From: Dictyoglomaceae bacterium
GTDB lineage: Bacteria > Dictyoglomota > Dictyoglomia > Dictyoglomales > Dictyoglomaceae
Reading direction: 5' to 3'
Length of the DNA stretch: 27,597 nt
Assembly: GCA_026417425.1 (NCBI GenBank)
Contig: JAOADF010000149.1
Span: 1-27,597 of the forward strand
Below the pieces are notes generated by a model that did not search any database, was not told where the DNA came from, and saw only the letters and a program-made list of their open reading frames with translations. A program made the translations under genes and the position numbers. Every line of letters starts with the position of its first letter. Position 1 is the stretch's first letter. Of the stretch, positions 14,873 to 24,743 are shown in pieces.

Positions 14873-17356
14873 TTAAATAGCCTCATTTAATACTTTTATT
14901 CTGTCTGAAAAATTTTTTAAAAGTTCTTGGGCTTCTATTAATGAAGAGGCTTCCGCATATATCTCAAAGGCAGGCTCTTCAGAATGAGGTAGAATCAAGA
15001 CCCAGGATTCTCCAAAAAATATTTTTATCCCATCGGTATAATCAATTGATTTGTCAATATTCTCTTCTATAATTTTTCTCATAATTTTACCTTTATTCTC
15101 CATGGAACATTCTACTATTCCCTTTACCTTATATAAATTAGGTAAACTTAAAAAAAGTTCATCTAAGTTCAACTTCGTTTTAGAAATAAGTTCTAAGGTT
15201 TTTATAAAAGCAAAGATACCATCAAAGGATGGTTGAAACTCTGGATATATAGTTCCATCTTCACTGGCAGAGAAATTTGCCCCAATTCTTAGAGTGGTTT
15301 TCATAAACTCTGAAGGGGAGGTTTTACATCTATATACTTTTCCTCCTTCTGAATCTGCTATTTTTTCTACAACATGAGAAACAGTCACAGGTACAACGAT
15401 TTGACTTCCTGGAGAATTTTTAAAATTTAACCATGATAATATTCCTATAAGTAAATCTTTAGAAATGTAATTACCTTTTGAAGTTAATAAGGAGAAATTT
15501 TCTCCATCATTGGTAAAAATAACTCCCATATCTGCACCTAAGCTTTGGACAAATTTTCCTAAGGTTTCTAAGGTATTTGTAATAATATTTAAAGAACCTT
15601 CACCATATAAATTCAGAGATATAGTCTCAATCTTTAACTTAGAAAGAATGGAAGGGAGAACAAGGGATAAACTTCCCCCTTGATAATCAACAATTATCTT
15701 GAAATTTCCTTTTTTAATACCTTCTTCATCGATCATTTTTAATAGTCCCATAATATAATATTCAATAACATGAGGAGGAAATTTTATTTCTCCTACCTCC
15801 CTTGAATAGGTTCTTCTAAAATCTTCTCTAAAGATAACATTCTCAATTTTTCTTTCTGTCCCTTTATCAAATGCAATTCCTTTGTCATCAAAGAACTCAA
15901 TTAGAATTTTTTCTTTATCATAAGGGGAAATTCTTACATGAACCCCTGCTTTTGCAAAGAGATTCCCAATGGAATATTTAACTACTGGAATAGGCAATGT
16001 TCTAACATCTAAAACATTCACTCCCGTTGAAAGAATTCCAGTAAGTAAAGCTCTTTTAATCATTCTGCTAGAAGGATCGGTATCCCTACTCATTACTACA
16101 TTAGAAAATTTAGGAAGGATAGTTCCAAAAGCAGCCCCAACCTTTGTTGCCCATTCGGGTGTGATTTCAATATTTATTAATCCTGAAATTCCCCTTTGTC
16201 CAAAAAGAGTTCTTTTATAATGGCTTCCCCAAACTATACTTGAGTTAACAATACTTCCTGACTCAATAATTTTGTTTGGCCATATTTTAACATTATTGTT
16301 AATAAATACTTTGTTCCCAAGAGTTGTATTATCTCCAATTATTGCTCCTTCTTCTATTCTTATAGAATCTTTAAGATTACATCTATTTCCTATTATGGCA
16401 GAGAATATTGCAGATCTCTTTCCTATATAGGTATTGTTAAAAACTACACTTCTTTGAATTTTACTATCATAATCTATGTAAACATTGTCTCCTAAAACTA
16501 GGGGTCCAATAAGTTGAGAATTTCCAATTATTCTTGTGAACTGTCCAAGGTAAACAGGAGGTCTAATATAGGAAGATGGAGATATTTCTGCTCCTTCTTT
16601 TGTAAATATTCCAGGAAATATTTCTCTCCCAAAGATTTCTATATTTACCCTTTTGTAAAGAATATCAAAATTTGCTTGTAAAAATTGATTTAAGTCTCCT
16701 ATATCGCACCAATAACCTTCTGCTTTATAGCCATATAAAGGAGCATTTTTAGATAAAAGCAGAGGGAAAAGATCTTTACTAAAATCAAAAGGTGTGTTTT
16801 CAGGAATAAAGTCGAGAATTTCAGGTTCTAATATGTAAATTCCTGTATTTACATTATCACTGAAAACCTCTCCCCATCCTGGTTTTTCCAAAAATTTTAA
16901 GATTTTACCTTCATCATCGGTAATGACCACTCCGTATTCTAAAGGATTTACCACAGATTTTAGTACTATTGTGGCTAAAGCTTTCTTCTCTTCATGAAAC
17001 TCTAAGGCTTTATTCAAATCGAAATCTGTCAAAGCATCGCCACTTATGATAAGAATTCTATCTTTTTCTTTATTCTTTAAAGCATATTTTACACTTCCCG
17101 CAGTTCCAAGAGGCATCTCTTCTATAGAATAATCCATTTTTACATTCCACTGGGAACCATCATCAAAATATTCTTGAATTATTTCAGGAAGATAATAAAG
17201 AGTTGCAATAATATCTTTAAAGCCTTGTCGCCCTAAAAGTTCAACTATGTACTCCATAATAGGTTTTCCTACCACAGGAATCATTGGTTTAGGACGGGTC
17301 AAGGTCAAAGGTCTTAGTCTTGTTCCTTCTCCTCCTGCCATGATAACCACTTTCAT
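14873..17356 (-). CDS. Nucleotidyltransferase / hexapeptide-repeat / phosphomannomutase-like fusion protein
   Basis: The protein has 827 residues. The N-terminal domain (about 1-235) is a sugar-phosphate nucleotidyltransferase with GGEGTRLRPLTLTRPKPM (8-25) and YWCDIGDLNQF near its end, probably a mannose-1-phosphate guanylyltransferase. A left-handed helix of hexapeptide repeats follows (about 245-370). The rest is a phosphomannomutase-fold domain (about 378-827), recognisable by SRDTDPSSRMIKRALLTGIL at about 419-438. Its active-site segments are altered: the usual TASHNP is RISPYD (about 474) and the metal loop DxDxDR is not seen in the matching GADMGVIFTNDGEN (about 605-618). The mutase half may therefore be regulatory or inactive. 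It lies 12 bases after a glycosyltransferase gene and has a GAGGTGA ribosome site. Confidence 0.9.
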   Translation of the reverse strand: MKVVIMAGGEGTRLRPLTLTRPKPMIPVVGKPIMEYIVELLGRQGFKDIIATLYYLPEIIQEYFDDGSQWNVKMDYSIEEMPLGTAGSVKYALKNKEKDRILIISGDALTDFDLNKALEFHEEKKALATIVLKSVVNPLEYGVVITDDEGKILKFLEKPGWGEVFSDNVNTGIYILEPEILDFIPENTPFDFSKDLFPLLLSKNAPLYGYKAEGYWCDIGDLNQFLQANFDILYKRVNIEIFGREIFPGIFTKEGAEISPSSYIRPPVYLGQFTRIIGNSQLIGPLVLGDNVYIDYDSKIQRSVVFNNTYIGKRSAIFSAIIGNRCNLKDSIRIEEGAIIGDNTTLGNKVFINNNVKIWPNKIIESGSIVNSSIVWGSHYKRTLFGQRGISGLINIEITPEWATKVGAAFGTILPKFSNVVMSRDTDPSSRMIKRALLTGILSTGVNVLDVRTLPIPVVKYSIGNLFAKAGVHVRISPYDKEKILIEFFDDKGIAFDKGTERKIENVIFREDFRRTYSREVGEIKFPPHVIEYYIMGLLKMIDEEGIKKGNFKIIVDYQGGSLSLVLPSILSKLKIETISLNLYGEGSLNIITNTLETLGKFVQSLGADMGVIFTNDGENFSLLTSKGNYISKDLLIGILSWLNFKNSPGSQIVVPVTVSHVVEKIADSEGGKVYRCKTSPSEFMKTTLRIGANFSASEDGTIYPEFQPSFDGIFAFIKTLELISKTKLNLDELFLSLPNLYKVKGIVECSMENKGKIMRKIIEENIDKSIDYTDGIKIFFGESWVLILPHSEEPAFEIYAEASSLIEAQELLKNFSDRIKVLNEAI

Positions 17357-17368
17357 AAATAATTCACC

Positions 17369-18556
17369 TCACATCCAATTTGATGAAAGATATTCTTGAT
17401 AAACCCCTTCATAGATTTTTAATGTTCTTTCTGCAATTTTTTCCCAAGTATAAAATTTCTCAACTTTTTCCCTTGCTCTTTCTCCCAAAATTTTTGCAAA
17501 ATTCTCATCCTTTAACAAAGATAATATCTTTTGTGAGAGATCATATGTATCCTTTGGAGTAAAAAGAAGACCATCATATCCAGAATTTATTATTTCACTG
17601 AATCCACCAAGATTAGAAGCAATCACAGGTTTTGATAATGCCATAGCTTCTAAAGCAACTATTCCAAAGGGTTCATATATACTTGGAAAAACACAAACAT
17701 CTGCAATGTTTAAAAGAGCATTTCTCAAAGAATCATCAATAAATCCTGTGAAGACAGCCTTATTTTGTAGTCCCAAATTATAAGCTTCTTCTCTTAAGGA
17801 ATTTAATAAATCTCCTGTTCCTACAAAAATAAATTTTGCATTGGGAAATTGAGAAAGGATAAAGGGAGCAGATCTTAATAAATACTCAGGTCCCTTTTGA
17901 TAATACATTCTTCCTATAAAAAGAACAATCTTTTCATGAGGAAGGGCAAAATTTTTTCTAATTTCGTTTAAATTAAGATTAGTCTTTAAAGTTTCAGGAT
18001 TAACCCCGTTAGGAATAACTTCTACCTTATCTTCAGGTAAATTAAAAAGATTAATAATCTCATTCTTCATAAAATTACTACATACAATTACTCTCCATGC
18101 TTCATAAGTTAACCACCATTCAATGTCATGAATAAATTTCTGTTCTCTTGTATATATTCCTTGATTTCTGCCATATTCTGTAGCATGGATAGTTGCTATT
18201 AAAGGTTTTTTAAAGGAATGTTTTAATACATATCCAGAAAAGGCGGAAAGCCAATCATGAACATGAATAATATCAAAGAATTCCTGCTTTGATAATTCAA
18301 AGGCTTTTTTAATCATGGAAAGGTTTAGGAAATATATCCAACTAATAAAATCAGGTGTTTCAATAATTTTAGAGGGAATTCTATATACAGAAAGATTTTT
18401 TATACTTTCTTTTTCTTTTGCTCCTTCTGAACAGCATGTGATTATTGTAATTTTTATATTTTTCTCTTTTAAAGCAAAGCTTAAATCTGATACATGGCGA
18501 CTTAAACCACCTATAACTCTTGGAGGAAATTCCCAACTAAGCATTAATATATTCAT
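17369..18556 (-). CDS. Glycosyltransferase family 4, glycogen-synthase-like
   Basis: The protein has 395 residues and the GT-B fold layout. The N-terminal half begins with WEFPPRVIGGLSRHV, a glycine-rich loop typical of starch/glycogen synthase-like and related GT4 enzymes, and continues with VHDWLSAF. The C-terminal half has GRMYYQKGPEYLL and the nucleotide-sugar site EPFGIVALE (E-x7-E, near 294-302). It should transfer a sugar from a nucleotide donor to a glycan or lipid acceptor. The acceptor cannot be told from the sequence. The ATG at 18556 overlaps the Nudix stop as ATGA, and the fusion protein gene starts 12 bases after it, so donor synthesis and transfer may be coordinated. Confidence 0.9.
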   Translation of the reverse strand: MNILMLSWEFPPRVIGGLSRHVSDLSFALKEKNIKITIITCCSEGAKEKESIKNLSVYRIPSKIIETPDFISWIYFLNLSMIKKAFELSKQEFFDIIHVHDWLSAFSGYVLKHSFKKPLIATIHATEYGRNQGIYTREQKFIHDIEWWLTYEAWRVIVCSNFMKNEIINLFNLPEDKVEVIPNGVNPETLKTNLNLNEIRKNFALPHEKIVLFIGRMYYQKGPEYLLRSAPFILSQFPNAKFIFVGTGDLLNSLREEAYNLGLQNKAVFTGFIDDSLRNALLNIADVCVFPSIYEPFGIVALEAMALSKPVIASNLGGFSEIINSGYDGLLFTPKDTYDLSQKILSLLKDENFAKILGERAREKVEKFYTWEKIAERTLKIYEGVYQEYLSSNWM

Positions 18557-18966
18557 TTAATTCCTCTTTTTAAGACAAGATCATTGGCTTTTTTTAAAAT
18601 TTCTTTTTCCAAAGGAAAGGTCAATATATTTATTGCATCTTTAACTTTTAAGAATTTCCCCTGAGCAAATATTTTCTCTTCAACTTTAATATTTGTAGAA
18701 AGAGCGGACATTAAAAACCAGATAACCTTTTTCTCTTCCTCGGGATGAAATTCTGTTGCAGAAGCATGATATTCAATTTCTCCTATATAATCAATAATTT
18801 CTACTTTAATACCTGACTCTTCTTCTACCTCTCTTATTGCAGTTTCTTCGATATTCTCATTGTCTTCCACATGTCCCTTTGGAAGAACCCAATTCCCATT
18901 CTTCCTTTGAAGGATTAACACTTTATTTTTATAAAAAACTACTCCTCCTGCAGATATGGCTTTCAT
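18553..18966 (-). CDS. Nudix hydrolase
   Basis: The protein has 137 residues from the ATG at 18966. The Nudix box runs GHVEDNENIEETAIREVEEESGI, split here as GHVEDNE then ENIEETAIREVEEESGI, and has all its glutamates. It is preceded by a strand with LILQRKNGNWVLPKG. Such enzymes cleave nucleoside diphosphates linked to another group. The LPKGH context is common in the (di)nucleoside polyphosphate and MutT-like branches, but the substrate is unknown. An in-frame TTG at 18981 would add five residues. I prefer the ATG because it overlaps the previous gene's stop as ATGA. The gene sits between a phosphoribosyltransferase and a glycosyltransferase. Confidence 0.92.
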   Translation of the reverse strand: MKAISAGGVVFYKNKVLILQRKNGNWVLPKGHVEDNENIEETAIREVEEESGIKVEIIDYIGEIEYHASATEFHPEEEKKVIWFLMSALSTNIKVEEKIFAQGKFLKVKDAINILTFPLEKEILKKANDLVLKRGIK

Positions 18967-19550
18967 AGAATAATACTCCAAAAATCTTTTATTAATCTAT
19001 CTAATAATTCCTTTTCTATTCCTGTTTTTAATAGAGTCTCATAAATTTCTTCTTTTGATTTTCCTTTATCTTTTAAATCTTTAGAAATTTTTAATAGGGT
19101 CTCATTAACTTCCCAAGGAAAAATTATCCATGAGGAGGTTTCTTCTATATAATAATCAGGTTTAATTATAGACCAAGGCTTATAATAAATTGTTGCTATT
19201 TTAACTATTGTTGCTCCACAATGTTCCAGATGTTCCTTTGCAACCTTCAGACTCTTTCCACTATCTGCTACATCATCTGCAACTAAAACTCTTTTCCCTT
19301 CCACACCTGTAGAGATAGTTTGAGTAATAACGGGTCTCTCCCTGGTCTCTCCAACACCCCTATAAAAATCAATCTTTATATTAGCGGTATAAGAATTTCC
19401 TAAAAGATCTGAGAGAATTCTTGCAGGAATCCAACCACCCCTTGCTATTCCTACAATAACCTCTGGTATATAGTCATCATCTTTTATCTTTTTAGCAAGC
19501 TCTAAACAGAAATTGTAAATCTCATTCCAATTTGGAGAAATATATTCCAT
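18963..19550 (-). CDS. Phosphoribosyltransferase, archaeal-like predicted purine type
   Basis: The protein has 195 residues. The PRPP-binding motif is VLVADDVADSGKSL (about 92-105), preceded by the IVGIARGGWIPARILSDLLG segment typical of hypoxanthine/xanthine-type enzymes of the group common in archaea. A KPDYYIEETSSWIIFPWE segment and a helical C-terminal tail complete it. It probably transfers ribose-5-phosphate from PRPP to a purine base. An in-frame ATG at 19562 would add four residues, but a GGAGG ribosome site (19556-19560) lies inside that stretch, five bases before the ATG at 19550, so the downstream start is right. It leads the sugar-nucleotide gene group. No clear promoter is seen between it and divergent eno. 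Confidence 0.88.
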   Translation of the reverse strand: MEYISPNWNEIYNFCLELAKKIKDDDYIPEVIVGIARGGWIPARILSDLLGNSYTANIKIDFYRGVGETRERPVITQTISTGVEGKRVLVADDVADSGKSLKVAKEHLEHCGATIVKIATIYYKPWSIIKPDYYIEETSSWIIFPWEVNETLLKISKDLKDKGKSKEEIYETLLKTGIEKELLDRLIKDFWSIIL

Positions 19551-19638
19551 AGAAACCTCCATTACTTACATTTTTTCTTTTATTTTATCTTACTCTCCTT
19601 ACTTTTAAAAGAACTTTAAACAAATTTTTAATAATTAA

Positions 19639-19647
19639 TGTTATAAT
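19639..19647 (+). promoter_or_regulatory. Extended -10 promoter element of eno
   Basis: A perfect TATAAT (19642-19647) is preceded by TGT, making an extended -10 element. No good -35 hexamer lies at the usual distance. Transcription would start near 19654, with a leader of about 25 bases holding the strong ribosome site. Confidence 0.55.
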
Positions 19648-19666
19648 AATCATCGAAGTTATATAA

Positions 19667-20953
<1,287 letters not shown>

Positions 20954-20958
20954 AAAAG

Positions 20959-20990
20959 AATAAGGGGTGGATGATAATCTACCCCTTATT
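20959..20990 (+). terminator. Rho-independent terminator after eno
   Basis: A 14-base-pair stem with one G-U pair, AATAAGGGGTGGAT (20959-20972) with ATCTACCCCTTATT (20977-20990), closes a GATA loop. It is followed by a short T-rich stretch (TTAGTTT). It ends only seven bases before the ATG of the next gene. Confidence 0.85.
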
Positions 20991-20997
20991 TTAGTTT

Positions 20998-21342
20998 ATG
21001 AAAAGGAAAGAATCTTTTATTGTTTTTTTTCTTTTTCTTATTAGTATGATTCTTTGGATTTTCCAGAAAAATGCATCTCCCCCCTTATACTTAATCGTAG
21101 AAGTTAATAATAAAGAAATTTTAAAAATAAATATAAACTCTTTGAAATTGAAAAAGGAATTTAATGTGGATGGTATATTGGGGAAAAGTTATTTTGAATG
21201 TGATTCAGAAAAAGGAGTTAGAATGATTTCATCTCCATGTCCTGATAAATTATGTATAAAACAAGGATGGATAAAAAAGGTAGGAGAAACTATTGTCTGT
21301 CTACCTAATAGAGTTGTTCTTAGATTTGAAGGTAAAAAATGA
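20998..21342 (+). CDS. NusG domain II-like small membrane-anchored protein
   Basis: The protein has 114 residues. A basic start (MKRK) and one hydrophobic helix (about 7-23) suggest an anchor or uncleaved signal, with the rest outside the cytoplasm. The C-terminal part has the pattern of this family: SSPCPDKLCIKQGWI (79-93) and IVCLPNRVVLRFEGK, with Cys81, Cys86 and Cys101. Despite the name, it lacks the NusG transcription domain, and its function is unknown. The ATG at 20998 is the first possible start, since an in-frame TAG lies two codons before it, yet no ribosome site is seen and the eno terminator ends seven bases upstream. It overlaps nnr as ATGA. Confidence 0.85.
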   Translation: MKRKESFIVFFLFLISMILWIFQKNASPPLYLIVEVNNKEILKININSLKLKKEFNVDGILGKSYFECDSEKGVRMISSPCPDKLCIKQGWIKKVGETIVCLPNRVVLRFEGKK

Positions 21343-22877
21343 GAGTAATTTCTATTGAGGAAACAAGAGAATTAGAAAAAAATATAGTAGAGAAATTTAA
21401 CATTCCTCCATTATTTCTTATGGAAAATGCTGGATCCTTTATTTACTATTTTCTAAAAGATAGATTTAAAGATCTAAAAAATATAAAAATAGCAATCCTT
21501 TGTGGACCAGGAAATAATGGTGGAGATGCTTTAGTAGTAGCAAGATATTTATATATCAATGGAAATATACCTATTGTCCTAACTTACTCTTGGGAAAATG
21601 GGCTATCTTCTTTATGCCAAATTCAATATGAGATTCTGAAGGATTCGAAAATTAAATTCCTATCTTTAAAAGAAAATTGGGAAGTAATCAAAGAGGTAGA
21701 TTTAATAATTGATGGAATTTTTGGAATTGGACTAAAGAAACCTTTAGATGAAAATCTAAAGGAAATTATTAAAGTAATTAATAATTTAAATAAAAATTTA
21801 GTTTCTATTGATGTTCCAACAGGAATTGATGCGAATACAGGTGATATTCTTGGTGAATCTATAAAAGCAAATACTACAATTACTATGTTTTTTCCTAAAA
21901 TTGGATTTTTTAATTTAAATGCTATGGATTATATTGGCGAACTAATTGTAAATTCTTTGGGATTTCCTTATAGTTTTTTGGAAAAATTCCTTTCCTCAAA
22001 AATATTTTTGGTAGAGGAAAAAGAAGTAAAAAATTTAATTCCATCCTTTTCTTTGGGAGTACATAAAGGAAATAAAGGGAAAGTTTTAATTATTGGAGGA
22101 TCAATTCAGTATACAGGTGCCCCAATTTTATCTGCAAGGGCTTCTTTAAGAACAGCTTGTGGAATGGTTTATCTTGCCTTACCAGAATCTATAAGTAATA
22201 TTCATAGATCTTTAAATCCAGAATTGATATTTATTCCTCTAAAGGATGAGATGGGGTATATTTCTGAGGATAACATTCCCTTTATTTTAGATAAAATAGA
22301 GAAACTTGGAATTAATGCAGTTGGTATAGGTCCTGGAATAGGACTTTCTGAGACAACTCAGAGATTTGTTAGAACCCTTTCTTTAAAAATATCTATACCT
22401 TTAGTGATTGATGCTGATGGTCTGACCGCAATTAAACCTATTCTTTCCCTATTAAATAAAGGAAATATTATTCTTACTCCTCATGTAGGAGAGATGTCTC
22501 GACTATTAGATATTTCTTTAGAGGAGCTTCAAAGAAATAGATTTAGAATCTCTCAGGATTTTTCTAATAAATATAATATTAATCTAATATTGAAAGGACC
22601 ATATTCCTTAAGCTCCTTCCCTAATAGCGAAATATATATTAATCCCTTTGCTTCTCCACTTTTGGCAACCGCAGGATCAGGGGATGTTTTAACAGGAATA
22701 ATTGTTAGTCTTTTAGCTCAAGGATTAGAAATAGATAAAGCTTGTATTTTAGGGAATTATATACATTCTTTATCTGCATTAATTTTTAAAGAAAAATATG
22801 GAGAAAGAGGTCTTATTGCGGGAGATATTATAGAGAATATACCCTTAGCTTACTCCCTTCTTGCCAAACTTTATTAA
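21339..22877 (+). CDS. nnr: Bifunctional NAD(P)H-hydrate epimerase / ADP-dependent dehydratase
   Basis: The protein has 512 residues and repairs NAD(P)H hydrates, the damaged forms that build up faster at high temperature. The N-terminal YjeF-type epimerase half has MENAGSF, GPGNNGGDALVVARY, DGIFGIGLKKPL and SIDVPTGIDANTGD. The C-terminal dehydratase half has GNKGKVLIIGGS, TGAPILSARASLRTACGMV, TPHVGEMSRLL and the ADP-site signature AGSGDVLTGII. Both halves look complete. The ATG at 21339 overlaps the previous stop as ATGA. It is followed after 63 bases by yebC. Confidence 0.96.
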   Translation: MRVISIEETRELEKNIVEKFNIPPLFLMENAGSFIYYFLKDRFKDLKNIKIAILCGPGNNGGDALVVARYLYINGNIPIVLTYSWENGLSSLCQIQYEILKDSKIKFLSLKENWEVIKEVDLIIDGIFGIGLKKPLDENLKEIIKVINNLNKNLVSIDVPTGIDANTGDILGESIKANTTITMFFPKIGFFNLNAMDYIGELIVNSLGFPYSFLEKFLSSKIFLVEEKEVKNLIPSFSLGVHKGNKGKVLIIGGSIQYTGAPILSARASLRTACGMVYLALPESISNIHRSLNPELIFIPLKDEMGYISEDNIPFILDKIEKLGINAVGIGPGIGLSETTQRFVRTLSLKISIPLVIDADGLTAIKPILSLLNKGNIILTPHVGEMSRLLDISLEELQRNRFRISQDFSNKYNINLILKGPYSLSSFPNSEIYINPFASPLLATAGSGDVLTGIIVSLLAQGLEIDKACILGNYIHSLSALIFKEKYGERGLIAGDIIENIPLAYSLLAKLY

Positions 22878-22940
22878 ATATAGTAGAATTCTTATGAAAC
22901 TTCAATTTTATAAGAAATTTCACAATAGGGAGGAGAAATA

Positions 22941-23690
22941 ATGTCTGGACATTCTAAGTGGGCAAATATAAAACATAGAAAAGCAGCAGCAGATGCTAAA
23001 AAGGGTAAACTTTTTTCAAGCTTGAGCAAAGAAATTATTATAGCTGCAAAACAAGGTGGTGGAAATCCTGAGACAAATCCACGATTAAGAGCTGCAATAG
23101 AAAGAGCTCGAGAAGCTAATATGCCAAAGGAAAATATTGAAAGAGCAATAAAAAGAGGAACAGGAGAAATTCCTGGTGTAACTTACGAAGAAATAATATA
23201 TGAAGGTTATGGTCCAGGCGGTGTAGCTATCATGGTAGAAGTAGTAACTGATAATAAGAATAGAACTGCATCAGAAATAAGAAGAATATTTACTAAACAT
23301 GGGGGCAATTTAGGGGAAGCAGGTTGTGTATCTTGGATTTTTGAGGAAAAGGGGAGTATATTTATTGATAAAGAAAGTGTAAGAGATGAAGATCAGTTAT
23401 TAAGTGATGCTTTAGAGATAGGTGCTGAAGATGTAAAGATTGATCCTGATTCTATAGAAATAGTAACTTCTCCCCAGGATTTTTCATCAATTAAAAATAT
23501 ACTTACAGAGAAAGGATATAAAATAAATAGTGCAGAAATAACTAAAATTCCCAAAAATGTTGTTCCCATACAAGATACTGATGCAGAAAAGGTACTGAGA
23601 CTTATGGAAGAATTGGAAGAGCATGATGATGTTCAAAAGACTTATGCTAATTTTGATATACCTGATGAAATATTGCAGGCATTATCGTAG
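22941..23690 (+). CDS. yebC: YebC/TACO1 family protein
   Basis: The protein has 249 residues, the usual length. It begins with the family signature [20 protein letters not shown] and continues with [29 protein letters not shown] and [17 protein letters not shown]. Members were long called transcriptional regulators; more recent work links the family to translation of difficult peptide stretches such as polyproline. A strong GGGAGGAG ribosome site precedes the ATG. The stop codon is directly followed by the ruvC ATG, an arrangement found in many bacteria. Confidence 0.96.
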   Translation: MSGHSKWANIKHRKAAADAKKGKLFSSLSKEIIIAAKQGGGNPETNPRLRAAIERAREANMPKENIERAIKRGTGEIPGVTYEEIIYEGYGPGGVAIMVEVVTDNKNRTASEIRRIFTKHGGNLGEAGCVSWIFEEKGSIFIDKESVRDEDQLLSDALEIGAEDVKIDPDSIEIVTSPQDFSSIKNILTEKGYKINSAEITKIPKNVVPIQDTDAEKVLRLMEELEEHDDVQKTYANFDIPDEILQALS

Positions 23691-24170
23691 ATGTTAATAT
23701 TAGGGATTGATCCCGGAACAGCAGTAATAGGTTTTGGTTTAATTGAATCTAAAAAAGAGAAACTAAAAGTTTTAGAATATGGATGTTTTACCACTCCTAA
23801 GAATTGGGATGTTGGTAAAAGATTAGATTATTTACATCAGGAGCTTTCTAATCTTATAGAAAAATATATCCCCAACGTAGTAGTAATGGAAAAATTATTT
23901 TTTTATAAAAATCTTAAAACAGCCATAAATGTTGCACAAGCTCAAGGAGTGATCTTGCTATCCTCTTATCAGCATAATATAAAAACATATACTTTTACTC
24001 CCTTGGAGATTAAACAAATTATTGTAGGTTATGGAAGAGCAACAAAGAAACAAGTTCAAGTTATGGTAATGGAACTTCTTAAACTACCTGAAGTTCCTAA
24101 ACCTGATGATGTAGCAGATGCTCTTGCCTTAAGTATATGTTATTCCTTGCTTTGTGGTGATCAAGATTGA
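23691..24170 (+). CDS. ruvC: Holliday junction endonuclease RuvC
   Basis: The protein has 159 residues and cuts Holliday junctions in recombination repair. The acidic active site is complete: Asp7 in GIDPGT, Glu67 in VVVMEKLFF, and Asp140 and Asp143 in PDDVADALALSIC. The basic segment GRATKKQVQ before the last motif fits the family. Its ATG follows the yebC stop with no gap and no ribosome site, so translation probably depends on yebC. The end overlaps ruvA as TTGA. Confidence 0.97.
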   Translation: MLILGIDPGTAVIGFGLIESKKEKLKVLEYGCFTTPKNWDVGKRLDYLHQELSNLIEKYIPNVVVMEKLFFYKNLKTAINVAQAQGVILLSSYQHNIKTYTFTPLEIKQIIVGYGRATKKQVQVMVMELLKLPEVPKPDDVADALALSICYSLLCGDQD

Positions 24171-24742
24171 ATTTTTTAAATTATATTCAAGGGAAAATAG
24201 TAGAAATTACAAATAATTTCTTAATTCTTTCCTTGGGAAGTATAAGTTTTAGAATAAGAGGTTCCGAAGAGTTTCTTGGGATTTTGAAGAGCAAAATTGG
24301 AGAAGAAGTAAAAATATATATAAGCGAAATATTAGAAGAAAAAGGGATAAGCCTATTTGGATTTATAGATAAAGAAAAAAGGGATTTCTTTGAAGAACTT
24401 CTTACTTTGTCAGGGGTAGGAATAAAATTGGCATTAAAAATTGTGGAAAATATAACTTTACAAGAATGGAAATTATCTTTAGAGAAAGATAACTGGGAAA
24501 TATTAACTACTGTTCCTGGAATAGGAAAGAAGCTTGCTCAGAAAATATTTTTCTCAGCTAAGAGAACATTGCCCATCGAAGAGAAAGAAGATAAGATAGA
24601 TACAGTTATAGAGGCCTTACAAAGATTAGGATATCCTAAAAAACAAATTATTAAAATTTCAAGAGAACTGCTAAAAGAAAAAGAAAAACCTCCCGAAGAA
24701 CTATTAAAGATAGCTTTAGAGAAACTTAATAAGGAAATTTAA
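24167..24742 (+). CDS. ruvA: Holliday junction helicase subunit RuvA
   Basis: The protein has 191 residues and binds the four-way junction so that RuvB can drive branch migration. The N-terminal OB-fold begins YIQGKIVEI. Two helix-hairpin-helix motifs follow, LSGVGIKLALKI and VPGIGKKLAQKI, and the C-terminal domain that contacts RuvB ends the protein. The start is TTG at 24167, overlapping the ruvC stop as TTGA; it places the family's usual N-terminus correctly and there is no ATG nearby. ruvB begins one base after its stop. Confidence 0.96.
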   Translation: MNFLNYIQGKIVEITNNFLILSLGSISFRIRGSEEFLGILKSKIGEEVKIYISEILEEKGISLFGFIDKEKRDFFEELLTLSGVGIKLALKIVENITLQEWKLSLEKDNWEILTTVPGIGKKLAQKIFFSAKRTLPIEEKEDKIDTVIEALQRLGYPKKQIIKISRELLKEKEKPPEELLKIALEKLNKEI

Positions 24743-24743
24743 T

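Noticed and set aside
18963..19562. Longer phosphoribosyltransferase start at 19562
   Set aside because: The ribosome site GGAGG lies within the extra codons, five bases before the ATG at 19550, so the shorter form is favoured.
22889..22916. Inverted repeat TTCTTAT/ATAAGAA between nnr and yebC
   Set aside because: The stem is seven A/T-rich pairs with a 14-base loop and no T run; this is likely by chance in such AT-rich DNA. No convincing promoter was seen there either.
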